Assembly (NCBI GenBank): GCA_951813515.1
Contig: OX638346.1
Location: 1,853,617-1,917,616 of the forward strand
DNA length: 64,000 nucleotides
DNA from: an uncultured Pseudomonadales bacterium
GTDB lineage: Bacteria > Pseudomonadota > Gammaproteobacteria > Pseudomonadales > Azotimanducaceae
Direction of reading: 5' to 3'
In this document: positions 29,123 to 36,968 of the stretch, in pieces
Layout: every line of letters begins with the position of its first letter
Numbering within the stretch: position 1 is the stretch's first letter
Made by a program: the position numbers and the translations under genes
Notes under the pieces: generated by a model
The model's input: only the letters and a program-made list of their open reading frames with translations
Databases searched by the model: none
Told to the model about the DNA's origin: nothing

Positions 29123-29311
29123 ATGCACGCGGTTGTCCTTTCATTGATCTTGAGCTTCATCATCGGTGCGGCGATCTGGCTGACTCTCGGTCCCCGCCTC
29201 AAGCTGAATGAAGACTCGCGCCAGAACGAGATACTGAACGTCCTGGCCTATCTTGCTATCGCCTTTCCCTTCTGCTTCGTGATCGTCTTCTTCGCCATCG
29301 AGAGACTCTAG
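29123..29311 (+). CDS. small membrane protein, two predicted transmembrane helices
   Basis: A 62-residue protein beginning four bases after the carboxyltransferase stop. Residues about 3-24 (VVLSLILSFIIGAAIWLTLG) and 39-59 (VLAYLAIAFPFCFVIVFFAI) are hydrophobic helices separated by a charged loop. I do not know the family. Tight spacing and helix quality favour a real gene that ends the acyl-CoA operon; a membrane anchor role for the carboxylase is only a guess. Confidence 0.6.
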   Translation: MHAVVLSLILSFIIGAAIWLTLGPRLKLNEDSRQNEILNVLAYLAIAFPFCFVIVFFAIERL

Positions 29312-29433
29312 GGCCACAAGATCCGTCGCCCCATGGGGCGCCGTGTTTTGCCCCGCCCAAGCAATTTCCAATAGGGTCGGCGGTCCCTCCCGGGCCGGTT
29401 TGCCCAAGATCGTCCGTCGAGAGAGAATATGAA

Positions 29434-29449
29434 CTCGTCACATGATGAG
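29434..29449. promoter_or_regulatory. imperfect palindrome upstream of metR
   Basis: CTCGTCACATGATGAG is an imperfect dyad 19 bases before the LysR start codon. LysR proteins usually bind such sites at their own promoter. It does not match the E. coli MetR consensus TGAA-N5-TTCA, so the assignment is tentative. Confidence 0.25.
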
Positions 29450-29467
29450 ATGGACGTATCTTGAGAC

Positions 29468-30451
29468 ATGTTCATATCGAGTTTCGAACTGAGGCACCTT
29501 CGCACGCTGACCGCCCTGCGGGATACCGGCAGCCTGGTTGAGGCGGCGGAGCGCGTCTTTCTTACGCAGTCGGCGCTTTCGCACCAGATCAAGGCATTGG
29601 AGACGCGGATGGGCTGTCCGCTGTTCGTCCGCAAGACCAAGCCGGTGCGCTTTACGCCCGCCGGAAGGCGGCTGCTCGAACTGGCGGACGAGGTGTTGCC
29701 CCTGGTGCATGCGGCATCGCGCGACATCGGCCTGTACGCGAGCGGCGAGTCCGGCAGACTGCATCTGGCCATCGAGTGCCATAGCTGTTTCGAGTGGCTG
29801 TTGCCGGCCATCGATCAGTTTCGTGACCAGCGGCCGGAGGTGGATCTCGACATCGCCAGCGGGTTCAACTTCGACCCTCTGCCGGCCCTGGCCCGGGGGG
29901 ACCTTGATCTCGTCGTGACCGCGGATCCGAACGACGATCCCGCCCTGGCGTATGCGCCGCTGTTCGGATACGAAGCGCAACTGGCCGTGGCTTCGAACCA
30001 TGCACTGGCTGCGCAGGATGTGATCGCGCCACGCGATCTCGCCGGCGAGACGCTCATCACCTACCCCGTGGAACGCTCGCGCATGGACATCTTCAAGCGC
30101 TTTCTTGACCCCGCCGGGGTCGAGCCTGCCCGTATGCGAAGTGCCGAACTGACGGCGATGATGGTGCAGCTAGTCGCGACGGGGCGTGGCGTAGCGTGCC
30201 TGCCCAACTGGGCGCTCCACGAGTACGTGGCGCGCGGCTACGTCGTTGGCAAGTCGCTGGGCGAAGACGGTATCTGGCCCAATCTGTACGCGGCAGTGCG
30301 CGCGGTGCAGCGGGATATGAGCTTCGTCGTGCATTTCATCCGGACGGCCAAGGCCACGTGCTTCAAGAACCTGGTGGGTATCGTTCCCGCAGATGAAGAC
30401 GTGCGCGCAGGGGGGCTTTCGACCGGCAACGTGAATTGGCGGGGTGGCTAG
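29468..30451 (+). CDS. metR: LysR-type regulator, MetR-like
   Basis: A 327-residue LysR regulator: N-terminal winged helix-turn-helix (DTGSLVEAAERVFLTQSALSHQI at about 20-43) and a periplasmic-binding-like effector domain. IECHSCFEWLLPAIDQFRDQ closely matches MetR, the homocysteine-responsive activator of methionine genes. No met gene is adjacent apart from the trans-sulfuration enzyme about 9 kb away, so the target is unknown. The 3' end almost touches the convergent flavin-oxidase-family gene (five bases). Confidence 0.85.
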   Translation: MFISSFELRHLRTLTALRDTGSLVEAAERVFLTQSALSHQIKALETRMGCPLFVRKTKPVRFTPAGRRLLELADEVLPLVHAASRDIGLYASGESGRLHLAIECHSCFEWLLPAIDQFRDQRPEVDLDIASGFNFDPLPALARGDLDLVVTADPNDDPALAYAPLFGYEAQLAVASNHALAAQDVIAPRDLAGETLITYPVERSRMDIFKRFLDPAGVEPARMRSAELTAMMVQLVATGRGVACLPNWALHEYVARGYVVGKSLGEDGIWPNLYAAVRAVQRDMSFVVHFIRTAKATCFKNLVGIVPADEDVRAGGLSTGNVNWRGG

Positions 30452-30456
30452 TGACA

Positions 30457-31050
30457 CTAGGGCACCAGGACAGCTTCCACCCAGTTCCCTTCGCGCACCG
30501 AGTACCGGCGGCGATCATGGGGCTCGTCGCCACGGCTTAGATCCAGTCGCTCCAATTCGATGGGTTGGAGCAGGTAGCCGACAGCGCTGTCCGGCGCGAA
30601 GAGACGTTCCGCCTGTGATTTGGATGCGACGGCATCGATCAGCGCGTCGCGCGATGCGATCTCGCTGCTTTGCGGGTGCGTTTCGTACACCCAGTCCATG
30701 CGCTTCGGTGTTTCCGGTCGCATCTGCCAGGCTTCGCGCACGATTGTGGGATCGATCGCATCGAGGGTGCAGCGCAGCCGGTATTGCACCATGACGCTGG
30801 GCAGGTAGATCAGAACGGCAACGCTGGACGAGCGCGAGAATTCGTCAACCTTGGGAGAACTGGCGTTGACGAAAACGCCGAGGGATGGGTCGGCCGCGCC
30901 GGTGTCGAGGTCCAACTCGCGTACGACGAGGACTCGGGCGGATGGCTCGCCTCCGGCCGTGACTGTCGAGACGACGCATAGCTCGGCCCAGGGGTCCTTG
31001 CGTTGCCGGGCCTGTCGGCGGTCCTGGTGGAACCTGCCGATGGGATCCAT
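30457..31050 (-). CDS. pyridoxamine 5'-phosphate oxidase family protein
   Basis: A 197-residue FMN split-barrel protein. The N terminus DPIGRFHQDRRQARQRKDPWAE and PSARVLVVRELD resemble PdxH, and the C terminus RLDLSRGDEPHDRRRYS recalls the PdxH dimerisation tail. It is more divergent than true PdxH, so a PLP-forming role is uncertain; pigment or F420-type relatives are alternatives. It is followed upstream on the same strand by a small membrane protein gene. Confidence 0.8.
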   Translation of the reverse strand: MDPIGRFHQDRRQARQRKDPWAELCVVSTVTAGGEPSARVLVVRELDLDTGAADPSLGVFVNASSPKVDEFSRSSSVAVLIYLPSVMVQYRLRCTLDAIDPTIVREAWQMRPETPKRMDWVYETHPQSSEIASRDALIDAVASKSQAERLFAPDSAVGYLLQPIELERLDLSRGDEPHDRRRYSVREGNWVEAVLVP

Positions 31051-31063
31051 TGCGCGCTTTCCG

Positions 31064-31249
31064 TCAGTCTTCTTCGGCGTCGGCTTCCTCTTCCGGCGTT
31101 TCCGGATCTCCTTGGGTCAGTGTGCGGCGGATGTCGGCGATGTCCCGCTGGATCTCGCTCAGCCGGAATATCGCATCGGGAAGCAGGTCCATGATGCGCC
31201 AGGCCAGGTAACACAGGGCGGCGACACCGATGAAGATCAGGAAGGTCAT
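31064..31249 (-). CDS. small single-pass membrane protein with coiled coil
   Basis: A 61-residue protein: one N-terminal hydrophobic helix (FLIFIGVAALCYLAWRI), then a short amphipathic coil (IFRLSEIQRDIADIRRTL) and an acidic tail. GGAG stands seven bases before its ATG, which supports translation. It is 13 bases upstream of the PNPOx-family gene on the same strand. Family not recognised. Confidence 0.6.
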   Translation of the reverse strand: MTFLIFIGVAALCYLAWRIMDLLPDAIFRLSEIQRDIADIRRTLTQGDPETPEEEADAEED

Positions 31250-31368
31250 GGCACAACTCCACTGAAGAACGTTATCGGGGCGCTAATATAGCGTTGCAGC
31301 GCGAATGAGTAACCTCGAAATCGTCGCGGGTGTTCCGATCGCGCACAGCTCGGGCCAGGGAGGACACG

Positions 31369-31986
31369 GTGACCGATAGCGAGAGCCACGCTGTTACCGC
31401 CGCAAGCATCCTCTCGTTCTGGCTCGGACCCTCACCGACGGATTGCGACGCGGCGAAGCTGGCGTCCAGGCGCTGGTACATCGCGGACGATCGACTCGAC
31501 CTGGAGTTGCGCCGAAGGTTCGGCAAGGCCATCGGCGAGGCGCGCTCCGGCGCGCTTGGGGATTGGGAGGAGACGGCGGACGGTGCCCTGGCCCTCGTCA
31601 TCCTGCTGGACCAGTTCACGCGCAACGTGTATCGGGGTACGGCTGCCGCGTTTTCAGGGGACACCATGGCGAGAGAGGTGGCTTCTCGGGCATTGGACAA
31701 CGGGTTCGATCGCGAACTGCCGATCCCGGGGCGCCTTCTTCTGTATCACCCTTTTGAACACAGCGAGGGTCGTCGAGACCAGCAACGCTCAGTCGAGTTG
31801 TTTGCCGACCTGGCGGTGGAATCGCCCTCCGAGTGGCGTGAGTACATCGATTCGTTCCTGCGCTATGCGCGCGCCCACCTGGAGGTGATCGACCGGTTCG
31901 GCCGTTTTCCGCATCGCAACGCTGCGCTGGGACGCGTAAGCACGGCGGCAGAGCGGGAGTGGCTTGCGACCCACGGCGGCTTTTGA
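31369..31986 (+). CDS. DUF924 family protein
   Basis: A 205-residue all-helical protein of the DUF924 family (TPR-like fold, function unknown). Family marks are the N-terminal ILSFWLG, LVILLDQFTRNVYRGTAAAF, FYHPFEHSE-like LYHPFEHSEG, and IDRFGRFPHRNAALGR. Start GTG 31369 has GGGAGGA six bases upstream, which settles the start against a further upstream codon. Confidence 0.92.
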   Translation: MTDSESHAVTAASILSFWLGPSPTDCDAAKLASRRWYIADDRLDLELRRRFGKAIGEARSGALGDWEETADGALALVILLDQFTRNVYRGTAAAFSGDTMAREVASRALDNGFDRELPIPGRLLLYHPFEHSEGRRDQQRSVELFADLAVESPSEWREYIDSFLRYARAHLEVIDRFGRFPHRNAALGRVSTAAEREWLATHGGF

Positions 31987-32012
31987 GTCCGACGTCTGCT
32001 CGGCGGAGACCC

Positions 32013-32522
32013 TTATTGTTTCGGGATGCTGTCCGGCGTTGCCACCATCGCCAGTTCTGCCACGCCGGGAACCAGGTCCGCCCAGGGTGCCGGACACGCC
32101 AGTACGGCGATGCCGCAGGTCGGCAGGTCCGGAAACGACGTTCCGATCAGCACCTGGACCAGGTCGCTGACGCCGGGGTTATGCCCGACAAGGGCGACAT
32201 TGCCCGTGCCGGGAGGCAGTTGGCGCAGCGCTTCGATGAGCGTACCCGGGCTCGCCCCATAGAGGGTCCCATCCACGTGCAGGGCATCGTCCGACAGAGC
32301 GAACCCCCGGACCACATGCTGCGCCGTTTCCAGCGCCCGCCTGGCGGCGCTGGTGACGACCAGGCTCGCAGGATCCGGCTGCGTCGGAAGCCACCGTTCC
32401 ATGCGTTTTGCCTGCCTGCGTCCCTTGCGGCGCAACGACCGGTCGAAGTCGCGCTTGTCGAAGGAGTGCTCCGCCGCGGCGTGGCGGACCACCCACAATA
32501 CGTTCGTGTCCCGCTTGGTCAT
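32013..32522 (-). CDS. SixA-like histidine phosphatase
   Basis: A 169-residue short histidine phosphatase: VLWVVRHAAAEHS near the N terminus, SAARRALETAQHVV, and LVGHNPGVSDL. This is the SixA size class, which in E. coli dephosphorylates histidine phosphotransfer proteins. Start ATG 32522 lies ten bases downstream of the flavin oxidoreductase stop; a longer frame extending over that gene is rejected. The target is unknown. Confidence 0.85.
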   Translation of the reverse strand: MTKRDTNVLWVVRHAAAEHSFDKRDFDRSLRRKGRRQAKRMERWLPTQPDPASLVVTSAARRALETAQHVVRGFALSDDALHVDGTLYGASPGTLIEALRQLPPGTGNVALVGHNPGVSDLVQVLIGTSFPDLPTCGIAVLACPAPWADLVPGVAELAMVATPDSIPKQ

Positions 32523-32532
32523 GGACGCGACA

Positions 32533-33435
32533 TCACTCCCAGATCGAGAAGAACTCTTCGAACGCGACGAACTGCCCGCCGCTGGCGGACGACGGAACGA
32601 TGATCGGGGTCTTGATGCCGGCATCGAACCACGCTTCGATGCCTTCGCGCACCTCGGCGGCGGAACCGAACAGGGTCGTGTCGGCCAGCCATCGATCGGA
32701 TAGCGCGCGGGCGATCCCGTCCATGTCGTTGACGCGCATGGCGGCTTCCACGCCCGCCATCTCCTCCTCGTAACCCGCCTCCCTCCAGTAGTTCCGGTAG
32801 TTCGGCAACATCGCATAGCGGGTCAACGTCCTGCGGTTCACGGCTGCCGCCGCCTGTTTGTCGTCATTGACGCATGTGGGTGTCATGCAACCGATGAAGA
32901 AGTCGCCATCGCGCGCAGCGTCCGTCAGCGCACCGAGGGAGGCTCCCACCTGTGAACGCGCGGCGTTCGCGAGAACCATGCCGTCAGCGATTTCCTCGGC
33001 GAGGCGGATCATTCCGCGGCGCAATGTCGCAAGCATGATTGGAGGCAGTTCACCCGCGCGCGGCGCCGACTTGAGATCGTCGACAAACTTGCGCATGTCG
33101 GCGAGGGGCCTCCCCGCTGTCACGCCGAGGCGCTCCATCGTGGCCGCGTGGCTGACCCCGGCCCCGAAAATGAACCGGCCGCCCGAGATTTCGTGAATGA
33201 AGCTCGCGGCGCTGGCGAACTCCGACGGGTGGCGCGTGTAGATCGGCGAAATGGACGTGCCGAATCGAATCTCGCTGGTCACGAACGCAAGCGCTTCGCA
33301 CAGCGCGAGACTGTCCCCGACGCTCGGACAATAGATGCCGGGGAACCCCCGGCGTTCGATTTCTCTCGCGAGTTCCAGCGTTGGGGTGCGGCGGCCGGGA
33401 ACGGCGGCCAGGCTCAGCGCGGGGAGCGCGGGCAT
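32533..33435 (-). CDS. LLM class (luciferase-like) flavin-dependent oxidoreductase
   Basis: A 300-residue TIM-barrel monooxygenase/oxidoreductase using FMN or F420. Recognisable are the N-terminal ELAREIERRGFPGIYCP, SISPIYTRHPSEFASAA and SGGRFIFGAGVSH motifs. The C terminus GSAAEVREGIEAWFDAGIKTPII is typical of the family. Substrate unknown. It is followed by the SixA-like gene after ten bases. Confidence 0.88.
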   Translation of the reverse strand: MPALPALSLAAVPGRRTPTLELAREIERRGFPGIYCPSVGDSLALCEALAFVTSEIRFGTSISPIYTRHPSEFASAASFIHEISGGRFIFGAGVSHAATMERLGVTAGRPLADMRKFVDDLKSAPRAGELPPIMLATLRRGMIRLAEEIADGMVLANAARSQVGASLGALTDAARDGDFFIGCMTPTCVNDDKQAAAAVNRRTLTRYAMLPNYRNYWREAGYEEEMAGVEAAMRVNDMDGIARALSDRWLADTTLFGSAAEVREGIEAWFDAGIKTPIIVPSSASGGQFVAFEEFFSIWE

Positions 33436-33501
33436 GGGTATTCCTCTGCTCTTCTGCGATGCGGCGGAAGGAAGTTAGCAGACTTCAGTGGGTTGCGCGG
33501 G

Positions 33502-34230
33502 TCAACCCTGGCGGGCCTCAACCCCAAGTATCTCGAGGACATTCCCGACCGCCTCGAACCCGCGAATCTCGACAGCGAGCCCCGGTTCGGGAGAGGTGCG
33601 CCGATACCGGTTGAGCCAGACCGCGGCCATGCCGCTCCCCAGGGCAGGAAGGACATCGTTTTCCCAGGAATCCCCGACCATGGTCACCTGCTCCGGAAGC
33701 AAGCGGAGGTCGGTGAGGGCATGCCGGAAGATCACCGGGTCCGGCTTGGTCGTGCCCACCTCTTCCGAAATCGCCAGGGCGTCCAGGTCGCTGGGATCGA
33801 TGTCGAAGCGCTCGAGCTTGGCCCGCTGCTGCGCCGACGGGCCGTTGGTGATGACCCCGATCTTCACCCGTCCCCGCAGGGCGTGGAGCAACTCGGAAAC
33901 GCCCGGGACCGGGCGGACGTTCGACTGCTGCTCGCGCGCATACGCCACGGCCGCCTCCGCCACCGTCCTTTCGTCCGGCTCAAGCCCGTAGCGGCGGCAG
34001 ACACCAGCTATGCGCTCGATACGCGCCTCGGCGTCGGACAGGCTTCCACCGAGGGTGTGCAGAAAATTGGCGTGCAGTTCCTCGTCGTGGACCAGTTCCA
34101 GTTCCTCAAGCGGCACGGGTGCCAGCCCGGGCAATAGCTTCTGGACCGCGCGCAGCCCGTGCCGACGCGAGTACTGGAAGTCGATCAGGGTGTCGTCGAG
34201 GTCGAAGAGGACCGCGTCCTTTCCGTTCAT
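33502..34230 (-). CDS. HAD family hydrolase
   Basis: A 242-residue haloacid dehalogenase-like phosphatase. Motif I is LFDLDDTLIDF with both catalytic aspartates, motif II VITNGPSAQQ, motif III K in TTKPDPVIF, and motif IV VGDSWENDVLPA. A helical cap lies between I and II, as in YjjG/pyrimidine 5'-nucleotidases. I chose ATG 34230 (MNGKDAVLFDL) because an upstream in-frame ATG at 34374 would add an unlike basic extension. Confidence 0.88.
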   Translation of the reverse strand: MNGKDAVLFDLDDTLIDFQYSRRHGLRAVQKLLPGLAPVPLEELELVHDEELHANFLHTLGGSLSDAEARIERIAGVCRRYGLEPDERTVAEAAVAYAREQQSNVRPVPGVSELLHALRGRVKIGVITNGPSAQQRAKLERFDIDPSDLDALAISEEVGTTKPDPVIFRHALTDLRLLPEQVTMVGDSWENDVLPALGSGMAAVWLNRYRRTSPEPGLAVEIRGFEAVGNVLEILGVEARQG

Positions 34231-34391
34231 CCTTTGGTTCGGCTCTTTTTCGCGCTTGGTCGAGGTAGAGGTATAGCACGGATGAGGCTGCCGGCCGGTT
34301 TCCCGGAAAGGAGCTTCAAGCGTTGCAGCGAACCAACTATCCTGTACTCTAGGCACAGCATGAACGGGGGACATCCCTGGCGGAGTGACCG

Positions 34392-35048
34392 ATGACGCTA
34401 AGGTTCGCCGAAGAAGTGCTGCTGCTCTTGCTGCACGACGACAATGGCAAGTTCGCCCGGGTGCCGGAGTGGTCCCTCCGATATGCCCTCGGCGGCGGCG
34501 TGTTGATGGATCTGGCGCTGGAAAACAGGATCGACACGGACCTTGAGAAACTGGTCCTCATCGATGCAACCCCGGTCGGCGACAGTCTCCTCGACCCCTT
34601 GCTCGAAGAAGTCGCTGCGGCCCAGGAGTCCCACGACGCGCGCTATTGGGTGGAAGTGGCCGCCGGGCGCGCCTGGGAAATCCGCGAAGAAGCGCTATCC
34701 CGTCTTGTCGAGCGCGGAATCCTGGAACAGCGGGAGGACCGGTTCCTGTGGGTCCTGTCGGCGCGGCGCTATCCCGTAATCGACGGCAAGGCCGAACGAG
34801 AGTTGAAGCTCCGCATCATGGAAGTGCTGTTCAGCGATGCGCTTCCGGATCCGCGGGACATCGTGATCATTGGTCTGGCGGATGCCTGCGGGATCTTCAA
34901 GGAGTTGCTGGCCGAGCGAGAGCTGGACCTGGTTGCGGAACGCATCGGACAGGTGCGAAAGATGGACCTGATCGGCCAGGCGGTATCGAGCGCAATCTGG
35001 GACATCGAGACCGCTGTCGCGGCGGCAATGCCACCGCTCGCGTACTAG
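34392..35048 (+). CDS. GPP34 (GOLPH3/VPS74-like) family protein
   Basis: A 218-residue protein matching the Golgi phosphoprotein 3 fold: LRFAEEVLLLLLHDDNGKF, the small-residue loop LRYALGGGVLMDLAL, REEALSRLVERGILEQ, and VIIGLADACGIFKELL. In eukaryotes these proteins bind PI4P and sort Golgi glycosyltransferases. Bacterial members are most familiar from actinobacteria and have no settled role. It is divergent from the HAD gene and convergent with the SDR gene. Confidence 0.85.
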   Translation: MTLRFAEEVLLLLLHDDNGKFARVPEWSLRYALGGGVLMDLALENRIDTDLEKLVLIDATPVGDSLLDPLLEEVAAAQESHDARYWVEVAAGRAWEIREEALSRLVERGILEQREDRFLWVLSARRYPVIDGKAERELKLRIMEVLFSDALPDPRDIVIIGLADACGIFKELLAERELDLVAERIGQVRKMDLIGQAVSSAIWDIETAVAAAMPPLAY

Positions 35049-35051
35049 GCC

Positions 35052-35720
35052 TCAGGATAGTCCTTCGACGGGAATCGATGCGCCGTGAATCGCGCTTGCG
35101 GCATCCGATGCGAGGAACATCACGACCGCAGCGATCTGGTCCGGTCTCACCCACTTTGAGAAGTCCGATTTCGGCATGTCCTCCCGGTTGCGAGGGGTAT
35201 CGATGATGCTCGGCAGGATGCAGTTGACGTTGATGCCGTTCTCTTTCAGTTCGTCCGCAAGGGATTCCGTCAGCCGCAACACGACGCTCTTCGAAGCGCA
35301 GTAGGCGCCCATTGCGCCAGTTCCCCGGAGGGCGGCGCGCGCGCCGATGTTTATGATCCTTCCTGCCCCTCGATCCCGCATTCCGGGCACGACGGCGCGC
35401 GCCATGTTGAGAACCGTGCGCGCGTTCAGGTTGAACATGAAGTCCCAGGTCTCGTCCGTCGTGGCGGCGACGGATTCGCCCATGGTGAAGCCGCCGGCTA
35501 TGTTGGCGAGAATGTCGATGTGTCCGACCTCACCCGCCGCCCGCTTTGCGTCGTCCGGGTCCATGAGGTCGGCGACGATGCTGCGATAGGCGGGTTTCGT
35601 CCGGGCGATGTCGATACCCGTCACATCCGCGTTGGCCTGGTGGAACGCGTCCGCGACGGCGCCTCCCAGGACACCGGCGGAGCCGGTCACCACCACGTGC
35701 TTGCCGTCGAAGTCATACAT
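35052..35720 (-). CDS. short-chain dehydrogenase/reductase (SDR)
   Basis: A 222-residue classical SDR with TGSAGVLGGAVA (a TGxxxGxG variant) at about residues 12-23, NIAGG (NAG-like motif), and the catalytic YCASK with upstream serine-type position replaced in IGARAALRG. The C terminus FLASDAASAIHGASIPVEG is typical. Substrate unknown. It ends three bases from the GPP34 stop. Confidence 0.88.
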   Translation of the reverse strand: MYDFDGKHVVVTGSAGVLGGAVADAFHQANADVTGIDIARTKPAYRSIVADLMDPDDAKRAAGEVGHIDILANIAGGFTMGESVAATTDETWDFMFNLNARTVLNMARAVVPGMRDRGAGRIINIGARAALRGTGAMGAYCASKSVVLRLTESLADELKENGINVNCILPSIIDTPRNREDMPKSDFSKWVRPDQIAAVVMFLASDAASAIHGASIPVEGLS

Positions 35721-35858
35721 ACCGCTATTCCCCTGGGCGCTGCGTGAAAATCATACCGCAGCCCCTGGTTGGTCAGGTTCAGCACCTCGACTCGCCGGGT
35801 TGCGCCTCTGCGGGAGTGACTGGGACAATCTTCCGACCGAGTCCGCAAGGCTGTCGCG

Positions 35859-36854
35859 ATGCCGGAACTGCCGGATCTGACAATCTACATCGAGCACCTT
35901 GACCGCCGGGTTACCGGACATCAGCTGCTGGACATTCGTCTTCGGAGTCCCTTCGTCCTGCGTTCGGTGTCGCCCTCCCCGGAGGAGCTTCGGGGTCGAC
36001 TCGTCCGGGGCGTGCGCCGGTTGGCGAAACAGATCGTGTTCGAACTCGAGGGCGACTCGGCTGTGGGGCACTCGCATGGAGCGGGCGGTTCCGGGGAGCG
36101 CGAGCGACGCGGGGCGGTTGCCGCATGGGCGACGAGCGGGGACGGGCCACAGGCGAAGCCGAAGGCGCCGGCTGTGGGGCACTGCTTCATGGTCATCCAT
36201 CTCATGATCGCCGGGCGCCTGCGGTGGTACGAGACCAGCAAGGTGCCGCCGCGCGCCGGTCTCGCGGCGTTCGACTTCTCATCCGGGACGCTGCTGCTGA
36301 CCGAAGCGAGCAAAAAGAAGCGCGCCTCCCTGAAACTCGTCTCCGGGACGGAGGCCCTGGCTGCCCTCGACCCGGGAGGCCTCGAGTTGCTGCACATCGA
36401 TCCCGACACTTTCGCGGAACGGCTTCGCGCATCGAACCACACCCTGAAACGCACGCTGACTGATCAGCGCATCTTCGCCGGTGTGGGTAACGCGTATTCC
36501 GACGAAATACTGCTGGCGGCAGGGATGTCTCCATTCAAGCGCGCCCGCGATGTAAACGACGAGGAAGCCGCCCGCCTGTTCGAAGCCTGCAAGACGACCC
36601 TGACGGACTGGATCGAGATTCTGCGAGGAAAAGCTGGCGGTAAGTTCCCGAGCAAAGTCACCGCCTTTCACCCGGAGATGGCCGCACACGGGAAGTACCG
36701 GGAGCCCTGCCCGGTCTGCGGAGCGCCGATCCAGCGCATCGTCTACGCGGAGAACGAGAGCAACTACTGTGCGCGATGCCAGACGGGAGGTCGCGTGCTG
36801 GCCGACCGCTCCCTGTCCCGGTTGCTGAAGGAGAGCTACCCGAAGCGCATCTAA
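35859..36854 (+). CDS. mutM: formamidopyrimidine-DNA glycosylase family protein with in-frame repeat insertion
   Basis: A Fpg/Nei-type base-excision glycosylase: catalytic N terminus MPELPD, RRLAKQIVFELEG (K57 region), HLMIAGRLRW, the H2TH region LTDQRIFAGVGNAYSDEIL, and a zinc finger CPVCG...YCARCQTGG at the C terminus. At 331 residues it is about 40 longer than usual. Residues about 68-108 (AVGHS to AVGHC) are low-complexity sequence between ELEGD and MVIHLMIAGR, exactly where the dispersed repeat lies. The frame is intact. Whether the enzyme still folds is unknown; the insert falls in a strand-strand loop. Confidence 0.9.
   Translation: MPELPDLTIYIEHLDRRVTGHQLLDIRLRSPFVLRSVSPSPEELRGRLVRGVRRLAKQIVFELEGDSAVGHSHGAGGSGERERRGAVAAWATSGDGPQAKPKAPAVGHCFMVIHLMIAGRLRWYETSKVPPRAGLAAFDFSSGTLLLTEASKKKRASLKLVSGTEALAALDPGGLELLHIDPDTFAERLRASNHTLKRTLTDQRIFAGVGNAYSDEILLAAGMSPFKRARDVNDEEAARLFEACKTTLTDWIEILRGKAGGKFPSKVTAFHPEMAAHGKYREPCPVCGAPIQRIVYAENESNYCARCQTGGRVLADRSLSRLLKESYPKRI
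36124..36185. repeat. 62-bp dispersed repeat, copy B, inside mutM
   Basis: The segment matches 10155-10216 at 59 of 62 positions (differences T/A, A/C and G/C). In mutM it is read in frame as AWATSGDGPQAKPKAPAVGHC (shifted slightly at the ends). Its final block GGCTGTGGGGCACT (36170-36183) also occurs exactly at 36059-36072, so 111 bp (37 codons) lie between the two copies. The duplicated block suggests insertion with duplication or unequal recombination. Confidence 0.88.
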
Positions 36855-36968
36855 CTGCTGCGGGGGGACGCGCGGCAGTGTTGGGTCGCCAGGGTTCCAC
36901 TGGTCGACGGATTCCGTTGACGCACACGCCGCCGCTCAATAGGGTTGTCCGACCGGAAGGAGGTGACG

